This document shows positions 6,073-12,225 of a stretch of 20,406 bases of DNA, in pieces. The notes below the pieces were generated by a model. The model had not been told where the DNA came from. It did not search any database and saw nothing but the letters and a program-made list of their open reading frames with translations. This stretch comes from a virus: positions 1 to 20,406 of IMG/VR virus record IMGVR_UViG_3300042197_004601; one strand, given 5' to 3'. Position 1 is the first letter of the stretch. Each line of letters opens with the position of its first letter. The translations under genes were made by a program, and so were the position numbers.

Positions 6073-6266
6073 TGTTCCACTCCAAAATGTTCAAAGATAT
6101 TCAATGCTTCGTTGCGGGTGACCTTGCTGGCACACTCCTCAACGATCAACTCTGCAAATACTTCGAGTGATACATTTGGATCACCACACCATCCTTCTCC
6201 CCCACCCCATCTAGTCTTTTTCCATCCGGCGGTTTCTGCAAGTTCTCGGATCCGTTCGTTCATCAT
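6051..6266 (-). CDS. NERI/FAELIV-family small phage protein, copy 2 (71 aa)
   Basis: A 71-aa protein with NERIRELAETAGW near the start and EVFAELIVEECASKV in the middle, ending with IFEHFGVEQ. This is a common phage family of unknown function. It is a tandem paralog of the gene just upstream, which has NERIIKLGLESGM, KFAELIVRECAAV and VLKHFAVE in the same order. Two ATGs lie side by side (6266 and 6263); the first gives an ATGA overlap with the previous stop, the second matches the paralog's start. The ribosome site is weak. A GEGWCGDPNV stretch is specific to this copy. Confidence 0.84.
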   Translation of the reverse strand: MMNERIRELAETAGWKKTRWGGGEGWCGDPNVSLEVFAELIVEECASKVTRNEALNIFEHFGVEQCISHKN

Positions 6267-6484
6267 TCTACCGCAAAATGTTTGAGCACGAAATCACCGG
6301 GTACCTGCCATTGGTGGCTGTTGATGTTGGCCACTGCGGCACATTCCCGCACGATCAACTCCGCGAACTTGTTCAAGCATTCTTCATCGGCGTGGCCGCA
6401 CAGGAAATAGTGGCGTGGTGTTTCAAGATCCACATAGTTCAGCATGCCAGATTCTAATCCCAGTTTGATAATTCGTTCGTTCAT
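6263..6484 (-). CDS. NERI/FAELIV-family small phage protein, copy 1 (73 aa)
   Basis: A 73-aa tandem paralog of the following gene. Shared blocks are MNERI at the start, FAELIV-x-ECA in the middle and HF-x-VE at the end. Between them this copy carries RHYFLCGHADEECLNKF, with two Cys and two His residues. ATG 6484 overlaps the preceding stop as ATGA, with GGAGG 4 nt upstream. The family is common in environmental and enterobacterial phages but unassigned. Duplication followed by divergence is the simplest explanation. Confidence 0.84.
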   Translation of the reverse strand: MNERIIKLGLESGMLNYVDLETPRHYFLCGHADEECLNKFAELIVRECAAVANINSHQWQVPGDFVLKHFAVE

Positions 6485-6783
6485 GCTGCCTCCAGTTCCA
6501 GCACCTGGGCCGGATAACGGATCTCACCGTCCAACTCCAGTTGATCCTGCTCGAACGGACTGAGAGCCGAATCCTCCACCAACTGCCAGTCCAGGATGTA
6601 TTCTTCGGTCATGGCACCGGCATGTTCGATCCGATCACGCACCTGCTCCACCAGGAGGCCCGGGGCAGTCTTCAAGGGATCTACAGCCAGGATGAAGTAG
6701 TCTGACCCACCCTTGAACTTCCAGTAAGGATCGCACTCGGTGCCGTAGTTCTCGCGGTATTGTGTGGTGATCAAGATTTTCAT
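6481..6783 (-). CDS. Conserved phage protein, MKILITTQYRENYG family (100 aa)
   Basis: A 100-aa protein whose start, MKILITTQYRENYG, and following YWKFKGGSDYFIL are typical of a small family I recall from many T4-like phages; no function is known. The second half is helical and acidic (EQVRDRIEHAGAMTEEYILD). AGGAG is 5 nt before ATG 6783, and promoter P2 lies just upstream, so this gene opens a transcript of coupled small genes running to about 5311. The stop overlaps the next ATG. Confidence 0.87.
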   Translation of the reverse strand: MKILITTQYRENYGTECDPYWKFKGGSDYFILAVDPLKTAPGLLVEQVRDRIEHAGAMTEEYILDWQLVEDSALSPFEQDQLELDGEIRYPAQVLELEAA

Positions 6784-6812
6784 CTCTGCTCCTGTTCTTT
6801 CACTGTAGCCAT

Positions 6813-6842
6813 ATTATAGCCGAAACGGGGATCTCTGGTCAA
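6813..6842 (-). promoter_or_regulatory. Sigma70-type early promoter P2
   Basis: On the minus strand TTGACC (6842-6837), 18-nt spacer, TATAAT (6818-6813), 29 nt before ATG 6783. The TGA inside the -35 box (6841-6839) is also the stop codon of the upstream 66-aa gene, so gene end and promoter are fused. Spacer matches the P1/P3 pattern (GATCCCCGTTTCGGC). Confidence 0.84.
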
Positions 6843-7039
6843 CCGCGCAGTTGATCCAGGATCTGCCGCTGGAGTCGATCCACTTCCTCATTGTCGACAT
6901 AGAAATCCGTGCGCGGGTCCCAGTACCGGCCCTCCCGGGGGTCATAGTACAGCACCGCGCCCGAGGGATAGTGGAACGGTCCCTCCAAGCCCGGTCGTGG
7001 GCCATAACGGGTGTCCCGCTGGAATACTGTATAGGCCAT
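6839..7039 (-). CDS. Conserved small phage protein, YYDPREG family (66 aa)
   Basis: A 66-aa protein beginning MAYTVFQRDTRYGPRPG, with AVLYYDPREGRYWDPRTDFY (29-48), a pattern I know from unassigned small proteins of T4-like cyanophages and relatives. The start at 7039 lies 2 nt after the stop of the previous gene and has GGAG 9 nt upstream; the open frame to 7078 only repeats that gene in another frame. The final codons form part of promoter P2. Rich in Tyr, Asp and Arg; no membrane segment. Confidence 0.78.
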   Translation of the reverse strand: MAYTVFQRDTRYGPRPGLEGPFHYPSGAVLYYDPREGRYWDPRTDFYVDNEEVDRLQRQILDQLRG

Positions 7040-7041
7040 GC

Positions 7042-7305
7042 TCAGGAACTCCAAAAAGTTTCGCTGCGGGGCGAACAATAGTAAGGCGTATCATAGCGTT
7101 CCTGGAACTCCTCACCGGTCAGGGCATTGCGGCTGGTGACCATGGTGGCATACACATGGAAGCGATAGCCCTGGCTGGAGGGATACCGTTTGGAGTACAC
7201 CTCATGCAAGGCCCCGCTGTCCGCGGTTGAATGATCCACTTTCCTCACCAGGCGCTCGCCGTTACGGGTGCGGCGGTCTCGTTTGTAAAGTTCTACTGTG
7301 AGCAT
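7042..7305 (-). CDS. Conserved small phage protein (87 aa)
   Basis: An 87-aa protein with LYKRDRRTRNGERLVRKVDH near the start, then GYRFHVYATMVTSRNALTG, EEFQERYDTPYYCSP and SETFWSS at the end. I recall the same series of blocks in unassigned proteins from T4-like phages. AAGGAG is 6 nt before ATG 7305. The gene lies between the 89-aa and 66-aa genes in the P3 transcript. Basic N-terminal half; no catalytic motif seen. Confidence 0.83.
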   Translation of the reverse strand: MLTVELYKRDRRTRNGERLVRKVDHSTADSGALHEVYSKRYPSSQGYRFHVYATMVTSRNALTGEEFQERYDTPYYCSPRSETFWSS

Positions 7306-7315
7306 CAGGTTCTCC

Positions 7316-7585
7316 TTAGGCGAATTCGTAGAATTTCACGGCAGGGTCCAGCTTCTGCAGTTCACGGGCACATCGCGTGAGCATGCGGTATTTACGATCC
7401 ACCTCGCCGCGGCTCAGCTCACCGTCGCAGGTGAGATTCTCGGGGCTCAGGGCTGAATCGATGTCTTCCGCGATCCGCTGCCGATCCGCTGGGTTGGCCA
7501 GACTCAGGGGTGGCTGGCGGAACATGGCACGGATGTGGTTGCGTTCTTGTACATATTTCACTAGGTTCACTGAGTTGATGTTCAT
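7316..7585 (-). CDS. Small helical protein behind promoter P3 (89 aa)
   Basis: An 89-aa protein starting MNINSVNLVKYVQERNHIRA. ATG 7585 is chosen because AAGGAG lies 6 nt upstream and because the start then sits 29 nt after the -10 box of P3, the same spacing as at the other promoters. An in-frame GTG at 7606 would start inside the mRNA leader. Helical segments include NPADRQRIAEDIDSALSPEN and SRGEVDRKYRMLTRCARELQ. Function unknown. It begins a three-gene transcript. Confidence 0.8.
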   Translation of the reverse strand: MNINSVNLVKYVQERNHIRAMFRQPPLSLANPADRQRIAEDIDSALSPENLTCDGELSRGEVDRKYRMLTRCARELQKLDPAVKFYEFA

Positions 7586-7614
7586 GCTCTGCTCCTTGTT
7601 ATTCACTATACCTA

Positions 7615-7644
7615 ATTATAGCCGAAATCGGGTTTTTTGGTCAA
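7615..7644 (-). promoter_or_regulatory. Sigma70-type early promoter P3
   Basis: On the minus strand TTGACC (7644-7639), 18-nt spacer ending in CCCGATTTCGGC, TATAAT (7620-7615). It lies 29 nt before ATG 7585. The spacer shares its last 12 or so bases closely with P1 and P2. Confidence 0.85.
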
Positions 7645-7647
7645 CCG

Positions 7648-7685
7648 CCCCAAAACGCTAGGTTAGTGTGCGCTTACTTTTGGGG
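7648..7685 (-). repeat. Inverted repeat upstream of P3, shares 16 bases with the P1 repeat
   Basis: Plus-strand CCCCAAAA (7648-7655) pairs with TTTTGGGG (7678-7685), and the inner CGC/GCG can pair across the loop. Bases 7652-7667 are identical to 3115-3130 upstream of P1. The stop codon of the 57-aa gene (7676-7674) lies inside, just as the 85-aa gene's stop lies inside the P1 copy. A transcription terminator or a regulator site fits. Confidence 0.55.
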
Positions 7686-7847
7686 CTTGGGACCTACCCC
7701 GCAGGCGTAGAAGAAGCGATCCGTGTCGAAACGGCTGTTGGCTTCTCGGCAGGCTGACGCTACTGCTGTGGCGGCCTGCAGGCGTGCGTGGGGATCTAGG
7801 ATGGCGTCGATGTAACGGGCGAGCAGTTCGAAGTGTTTCTTAGACAT
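7674..7847 (-). CDS. Conserved 57-aa phage protein
   Basis: From ATG 7847 to TAA 7676-7674. The 57-aa protein begins MSKKHFELLARYIDAILDPH, continues with ARLQAATAVASACREANSRF and ends DTDRFFYACGVGPKPQK. This combination (an N-terminal MSKKHFE helix and a C-terminal RF-x2-ACG) is typical of a tiny protein family in many tailed phages, function unknown. AGGAG lies 7 nt before the ATG, and promoter P4 is 29 nt upstream. The stop lies inside the inverted repeat before P3, so this looks like a single-gene transcript. Confidence 0.83.
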   Translation of the reverse strand: MSKKHFELLARYIDAILDPHARLQAATAVASACREANSRFDTDRFFYACGVGPKPQK

Positions 7848-7876
7848 GCTGTGGCTCCTGTAGTTGATGATGTCTA

Positions 7877-7906
7877 ATTATAGTGCGAATGGGAATTTTT
7901 GGTCAA
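7877..7906 (-). promoter_or_regulatory. Sigma70-type early promoter P4
   Basis: On the minus strand TTGACC (7906-7901), 18-nt spacer, TATAAT (7882-7877), 29 nt before ATG 7847. It separates the virion-type genes at 7923-10027 from the small-gene region and is the first early promoter met in the direction of transcription. Confidence 0.85.
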
Positions 7907-7922
7907 CCACCAAAATCCAGGG

Positions 7923-8954
7923 TTAAATCACGATGTTGGCGCGGGCCTCGGCCACAGAATACTGCGCATTGCCAAGATTGTTGGCCACGGTGGTGTTGGC
8001 GTTGACATCTACCAGTTGGGTATCGAGCTGGATGCCCACAGCGTTGAGCACCGCGATGTTGCGACCTTCTCGCATGCTAGCGATCACGGCCTGACCGGTC
8101 AGCGTGCTGGTATTAGCTATGTTTTCAAAAAACTGGGCCGCTCCGCCCTCGCTAACATCTAAACCTATATCATGCAGCTGGCTGGCCAGACCCAGGGCCG
8201 TGCTTACGGAATTGGCCACCAGATTAGCATTGGCGATATCATTCACGACATTGCCTATGTCGATGCCCGCGGCCGAGCAGTTGTCCACGTTCAGAACCAA
8301 TTGCTGCGCGCAGGCATTGGCAGCATCGTTGGCCTGGCTCGCCAGATTGGCATAGGCAGTAGCGATATTACTGATGTAACCGTTGGCCACGGCGATCAGG
8401 CCTGTGCCCGCGGTACTGAATGCCAGATCAACATCACCAAAGGTCTGCGGTCCGGCATAATGGGTGGTATTGGGTATGGTGGTGGAGTTGGCCACATTAC
8501 CGCCTGAGCTATAGGCGCCGGTGAGAGCATAGCTCATCAGGGTATAGATCCCGTTAACAGCACTGCCACTGCTGCCACCGTTCGCGGTGAGTGGAGTCAG
8601 CGCACCCAGATTGGCCAGTTCGGTGACTACCGTCGTGACCACAGGTAGTTCTGAGTTCACCGTGGCCCCTGCAGCGATGCCTACGATGTCATTGATGGTG
8701 ATGGTATTGCCCGGACCGGTACCGGTGGCCAAGGTGTTGCCCACGAAATCCGTGACCACGGTGGGTATAGGAGTGGTCAAGGTATTGATTAGATCAAGGT
8801 CCTTGTTGCTCTCGAGATTGCTCACTGCCTCGCTCACGGCCGGTAGATCGGCTCGGAAGATATCCTTGACCTGGCGGAGGCTGCGACTCAAGGCCTGATT
8901 GCCCAGTGCTTGATCTGGGGGGATGATTTTTTTTAGTGTGTTATAGGTGGTCAT
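7923..8954 (-). CDS. Putative virion structural protein, Ala/Asn/Thr-rich (343 aa)
   Basis: A 343-aa protein with a low-complexity, Ala/Asn/Val/Thr-rich make-up. An N-terminal helical part (QALSRSLRQVKDIFRADLPAV) is followed by the block DFVGNTLATGTGPGNTITI (about 69-87), a Gly/Ser-rich middle, and long Ala/Asn-rich helices (AYANLASQANDAANACAQQL; LNVDNCSAAGIDI). It ends AEARANIVI. ATG 8954 overlaps the stop of the previous large gene (ATGA), with GAGGT 6 nt upstream. Its place after PAAR and the other Gly-rich protein suggests a tail or baseplate part, perhaps elongated. I recall similar proteins only from uncultured phages. No enzyme motif seen. Confidence 0.72.
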   Translation of the reverse strand: MTTYNTLKKIIPPDQALGNQALSRSLRQVKDIFRADLPAVSEAVSNLESNKDLDLINTLTTPIPTVVTDFVGNTLATGTGPGNTITINDIVGIAAGATVNSELPVVTTVVTELANLGALTPLTANGGSSGSAVNGIYTLMSYALTGAYSSGGNVANSTTIPNTTHYAGPQTFGDVDLAFSTAGTGLIAVANGYISNIATAYANLASQANDAANACAQQLVLNVDNCSAAGIDIGNVVNDIANANLVANSVSTALGLASQLHDIGLDVSEGGAAQFFENIANTSTLTGQAVIASMREGRNIAVLNAVGIQLDTQLVDVNANTTVANNLGNAQYSVAEARANIVI

Positions 8955-10027
8955 ACTGTGACCTCTACGGGCGGTAGTCCAATCCTGGCACGCACTATGG
9001 GATCGTCTCCGGTGTAGGCCGGAGCCCGAGGATCTATCAAGAACCGTTCTAGATTGGTGTTCACGGCACCTGATGTACTGGCATAGATGCCACGCAGTCC
9101 ATCGGGCGTGGGCATGGTCAAGGTAGAGAAACTGTTGGGGAGAATCTTTACGGGATTCAAGAGATCAGCCATAGTGTCAATACCAGCGGTGCGAACTCCT
9201 AACACGCTCTTGACCTGAGCGAGCTCGGCACCAGTTATCTGCGTCATGCCTTGGTAAAGCGCACGATTGGCAGAGTCAGATATGTTTGGTAGACCTCCCG
9301 AGGCCAAGTTCGTGATACTGGCTGTGTCAACGCCGGCCTGGCGCAGGGCAGTTTCCACTCCCGGAACCAGGCCGCCCACTGATGCCAGTTGACCTACCAA
9401 TGCAGAAGGGCTGCCCAGATTGGGCAGGTTGTTCATGTTGATGAGATTGCCCAGATTGCCAAGATCTCCGCCCAAAGCCCCAAACGCCTCCGATACCTGG
9501 CTGAACCCCCCGGTGATAAGGTTGTCCATGCCTCCTGTGACAGGACCAAAGGTAGTAGAAATTCCTCCCAAGTTCAAACTGCTGTTGATGAACTGGTTGG
9601 CCTGGCCCGTAAAGCCTTGCGCAGAATTGAAGATCTGACCAAATCGGGTGAGATCACCCGAACCCATGATGCCCGACGCAGTCTGTGAGATCAGTCCTGT
9701 GAACCCACCATTGAATACCCCACCTGTGGCAATGGGGGCCAACGAAGAAACGAAGCCACCGGGTATGGAGTTGGTCAGCGCAGGAAAGGTACCGGCCCCT
9801 AATGTGCGCAGGCTGTCGAGCGTACCACCACCCAAAACACCTGTGGCTGATGTCACCACACTAGAAAACTGGCTGGTTATGGGCAAGGCATTGAAACTGC
9901 CCAAGGTACTGGTTAGGACAGAACTGGTACCCAGGCTGGATCCCAGACCGGCAACAGAACCAGCACCGGGCAGCAATCCTGCGCCAGCAATGCTGGTCAC
10001 TGCACTGAGTGGTCCTCCACAGCTCAT
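8951..10027 (-). CDS. Putative virion protein, Gly/Ala/Ser/Leu-rich (358 aa)
   Basis: A 358-aa protein. The first 60 residues are almost entirely Gly, Ala, Ser, Leu and Thr (SIAGAGLLPGAGSVAGLGSS), then come blocks such as PALTNSIPGGFVSSLAPIA, NGGFTGLISQTASGIMGSGD and FGPVTGGMDNLITGG. A more ordinary C-terminal part follows, with VKILPNSFSTLTMPTPDGLR and a tail PAYTGDDPIVRARIGLPP. It starts 1 nt after the PAAR stop and is coupled to the next large gene. The position next to the spike-tip protein makes a tail-tip, baseplate or injected virion protein likely. A repetitive amphipathic helix that contacts membrane is possible from composition only. Confidence 0.73.
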   Translation of the reverse strand: MSCGGPLSAVTSIAGAGLLPGAGSVAGLGSSLGTSSVLTSTLGSFNALPITSQFSSVVTSATGVLGGGTLDSLRTLGAGTFPALTNSIPGGFVSSLAPIATGGVFNGGFTGLISQTASGIMGSGDLTRFGQIFNSAQGFTGQANQFINSSLNLGGISTTFGPVTGGMDNLITGGFSQVSEAFGALGGDLGNLGNLINMNNLPNLGSPSALVGQLASVGGLVPGVETALRQAGVDTASITNLASGGLPNISDSANRALYQGMTQITGAELAQVKSVLGVRTAGIDTMADLLNPVKILPNSFSTLTMPTPDGLRGIYASTSGAVNTNLERFLIDPRAPAYTGDDPIVRARIGLPPVEVTV

Positions 10028-10028
10028 G

Positions 10029-10319
10029 TCATGAACCTATGATCACATCAGCGCTGCCGGAGGCCACTGCTGTGCAATTGGACAGTTTTGATCCAACAAA
10101 GGCCGCGGAGCGACCATTTATGATGACAGAAGAACTGCCACTTACGATGGCTGCGGTATGGGTTCCGCAGCGCCGACCTGGGATAAGATGAGGAATGGAT
10201 CTATCAGCAATCCTGGCAGCTCCGCGACCATTTATCAGCACATCTTGGCTACCACTAGCAATCACATAAGGGCTGCAGTGTGGTATGCCTGCATCACCTT
10301 GTCTTGCCGCTGCGGGCAT
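10029..10319 (-). CDS. PAAR-domain tail spike tip protein (T4 gp5.4-like)
   Basis: Caps the needle of a contractile tail and helps pierce the host envelope; in the family a metal ion held by His/Cys stabilises the cone. The 96-aa product shows the PAAR pattern: MPAAARQGD, then three similar units with GS-x-DV-x-ING or GS-x-VIING (23-31, 61-69) and GSADVIIGS at the end. Candidate metal ligands are His14, His44, Cys51 and His54. GGAG lies 7 nt before ATG 10319. The gene overlaps the end of the 71-aa gene by 26 nt. The presence of PAAR supports a contractile-tailed (myovirus-type) phage. Confidence 0.92.
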   Translation of the reverse strand: MPAAARQGDAGIPHCSPYVIASGSQDVLINGRGAARIADRSIPHLIPGRRCGTHTAAIVSGSSSVIINGRSAAFVGSKLSNCTAVASGSADVIIGS

Positions 10320-10509
10320 GTTCTATCTCCATCAATCTCTCAAATCTCGGCACCCAGGCATCGATCTCATCATGCTCTTCCTGGGTATGCGGACCTGGCG
10401 GAATTTCGGGACAGAACTCTATCACATGATCAAACACAGAAGGTATGTCTTCATACCTGGTGTATTCATGTAGCTGGCCCGAGATCATGATCACGAACCT
10501 GTGCGGCAT
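10294..10509 (-). CDS. Conserved small phage protein, GQLHEYTRYEDIP family (71 aa)
   Basis: A 71-aa protein, MPHRFVIMISGQLHEYTRYE then FDHVIEFCPEIPPGPHTQEE and FERLMEIEHARSGK. I recall the same arrangement (beta hairpin, EYT-x-YEDIP, IEF-x-P-x-IP-x-GPHT, charged helix) from unassigned small proteins of marine T4-like phages. It starts 1 nt after the previous stop and overlaps PAAR by 26 nt. The ribosome site is weak, so translation is probably coupled. Conserved presence next to PAAR and the Sm-like gene might point to a tail role. Confidence 0.8.
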   Translation of the reverse strand: MPHRFVIMISGQLHEYTRYEDIPSVFDHVIEFCPEIPPGPHTQEEHDEIDAWVPRFERLMEIEHARSGKTR

Positions 10510-10510
10510 G

Positions 10511-10810
10511 CTAACCAGTTATGATCGATTTGCGCACAGGTGCGATGCCCGTGGTAGCCTGGATCCAACTGTCGCGCACGTCATCGCGGGTGTCCGCGAT
10601 CATGGCCCAACTAGAGTTATTTAGCCGGACGTTTTTGTCCTGGTTTGAGCTAAACAGTGCCGGCATCATCTGTAGTCCTTGAGGACTCAGCACGGTGAGA
10701 ATGGGATGTTCGATTATCATGTGATCGGGATTGATTTCTTGCACCCGAGCCACCAACTCTTCGCCGGTGATCAGCTTGAAAGTGTAGATTTCGTCAACGT
10801 TTAGATTCAT
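10511..10810 (-). CDS. Conserved phage protein, possible Sm-like beta barrel (99 aa)
   Basis: A 99-aa protein beginning with a beta-hairpin pattern, IYTFKLITGEELVARVQEIN then HMIIEHPILTVLSPQGLQMM, which resembles the bent sheet of Sm/LSm-type RNA-binding proteins, as proposed for similar short phage proteins. Hydrophobic-strand spacing and the G-EE-V-A turn are the only evidence; no Hfq signature motif is seen. The second half has VRLNNSSWAMIADTRDDVRD and IQATTGI. Starts as ATGA at the glutaredoxin stop. I am sure of the gene, less so of the fold. Confidence 0.75.
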   Translation of the reverse strand: MNLNVDEIYTFKLITGEELVARVQEINPDHMIIEHPILTVLSPQGLQMMPALFSSNQDKNVRLNNSSWAMIADTRDDVRDSWIQATTGIAPVRKSIITG

Positions 10811-11082
10811 AGTGTTTGGTCTGCCAGAGAATTGCGCAGATCGATTTCAGATCGTATTTCTTCTGCGCTCATCTTACTTAGGCCTGACCAACCACCCTCT
10901 ACGAATATCTTGCCGTCCATGAATATCTGCGGCACGGTGCGCAATCCCTGGCTCTGGATAAATTCGCGTGCTTCGGCATCTTGTTCGATGTTTATTTCAC
11001 GGAACGGTATGTCTTTGGCCAGAAGATAGTTCTTGGCCATCACGCAGAATGGGCAATTGTTTTTTGAATACACGGTTAGCAT
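10807..11082 (-). CDS. grx: Glutaredoxin
   Basis: Small thiol-disulfide oxidoreductase that would re-reduce the ribonucleotide reductase encoded just before it. The 91-aa product has the dithiol active site CPFC (Cys10-Pro-Phe-Cys13) after the first strand, the cis-Pro motif TVPQIF (Pro51) and the GGW/GG-type glutathione-binding loop EGGWSGL (62-68). This is the normal glutaredoxin length and order. The ATG shares one base with the nrdB stop (TAATG), so nrdA, nrdB and this gene form one unit. The upstream ribosome site is distant (AGGA about 13 nt away). Confidence 0.94.
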   Translation of the reverse strand: MLTVYSKNNCPFCVMAKNYLLAKDIPFREINIEQDAEAREFIQSQGLRTVPQIFMDGKIFVEGGWSGLSKMSAEEIRSEIDLRNSLADQTL

Positions 11083-12209
11083 TATAATGATAGTCCTGCG
11101 AGAGTGGTTTCTGTCACATCTTGTTTAGTGCCGCCTACCACGTAGGAGGAAATTTCTGTTTCTTGTGGTGCCACTTGTACTTCGGCACCGGCGATCCATT
11201 TCTGTGTCCAAGGCAAAGGATTGCTGCCTCCTCGGTAGGGTGATTGAAGACCGATAGCAGTCATGCGCTTGTGAGCGATCCATTCGATATAGTCCGACAG
11301 CAGTTGTTCGTTGAGTCCGATCATGCTGCCAGAGCTGAACAGATAATGTGCCCATTGCCGTTCTTGATCTACAGCATCCTGGAACATCTGAGCCACTTCG
11401 ATTTCACATTCCGTCTTTATCCGTGCATAATCTGCGTCATCCTGCGGCAGCAGTTTCAGTAATTGTTGGGTGCTGGCCAGGTGGACATTTTCATCTCTGG
11501 CGATAAACTTAATGATCTTAGCGTTACCCTCCATCTTCTTGAGCTCTGCGAACGCCCAGGAGCACGCGAAACTAACATAGAACCGGATGCCCTCGAGAAC
11601 ATTGACCGAGGCAAGGCACAACCACAATTTTTTCTTGAGTTCATATTCATCGATCTCTATGGTTTGGTCATTTACACGATGCGATCCTGCGCCCAACATC
11701 TGGTACCAGGTGCTGTATTGGATGAGATCATCATAGTATCTGGAGATGTCGTGCCCACAGGCTACGATCTCTTCGATGTCCAGCATCTCGTCGAACACTC
11801 GGCCGGGATCTGAATACACGTTGCGGATGATGTGTGTGTACGACCGGCTGTGTATGGTTTCCGAGAATGCCCAGGTCTCGATCCAGGTTTCCAGTTCTGG
11901 TAGGCTGACCAAAGGCAGGAAAGCGAGATTTGGTGAGCGACCTTGCACTGAGTCCAACAGTATCTGGCGTTTGAGATTGGCAGTGAATATGTGGCGCTCC
12001 CAGTCAGTGAGATCTTTGAAGTCTTTGGCATCACGCAGCACATCTACCTCCTCAGGGCGCCAGAAGAAACCCAGCTGCTTGTCTGTGAGTTTGTCAAACT
12101 GCCGATATTTCAGCGTGTCGTATCGTTGCATGCCCACACCACCTTGGGGATCTAGGAAGGCCAGGCTGGTGGTATGATCGCGATTCTTGCGAAGATTCAA
12201 TACTGTCAT
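11082..12209 (-). CDS. nrdB: Class Ia ribonucleotide reductase, small (radical) subunit
   Basis: Holds the diiron-tyrosyl radical that starts reduction of ribonucleotides in NrdA, supplying dNTPs for phage replication. From ATG 12209 the product is 375 aa, like E. coli NrdB (376). The core matches closely: FFWRPEEVDV, LLDSVQGRSPNLAFLPLVSL, ETWAFSETIHSRSYTHIIRN. Iron ligands Asp86, Glu117, His120 and the radical Tyr124 are present by comparison with E. coli; RFYVSFACSWAFAE and KIIKFIARDENVHL carry the second half of the iron site. The open frame to 12254 would overlap nrdA and add non-homologous residues, while ATG 12209 sits 16 nt past the nrdA stop behind a GAGAG site. Intact. Confidence 0.97.
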   Translation of the reverse strand: MTVLNLRKNRDHTTSLAFLDPQGGVGMQRYDTLKYRQFDKLTDKQLGFFWRPEEVDVLRDAKDFKDLTDWERHIFTANLKRQILLDSVQGRSPNLAFLPLVSLPELETWIETWAFSETIHSRSYTHIIRNVYSDPGRVFDEMLDIEEIVACGHDISRYYDDLIQYSTWYQMLGAGSHRVNDQTIEIDEYELKKKLWLCLASVNVLEGIRFYVSFACSWAFAELKKMEGNAKIIKFIARDENVHLASTQQLLKLLPQDDADYARIKTECEIEVAQMFQDAVDQERQWAHYLFSSGSMIGLNEQLLSDYIEWIAHKRMTAIGLQSPYRGGSNPLPWTQKWIAGAEVQVAPQETEISSYVVGGTKQDVTETTLAGLSL

Positions 12210-12225
12210 GGATGGGTCTCTCAGG

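Noticed and set aside
10618-10624. CTAAATA late promoter inside the Sm-like gene
   Set aside because: The motif matches, but it lies more than 100 nt from the next ATG, inside a coding region, and no stop codon overlaps it, unlike the three accepted sites.
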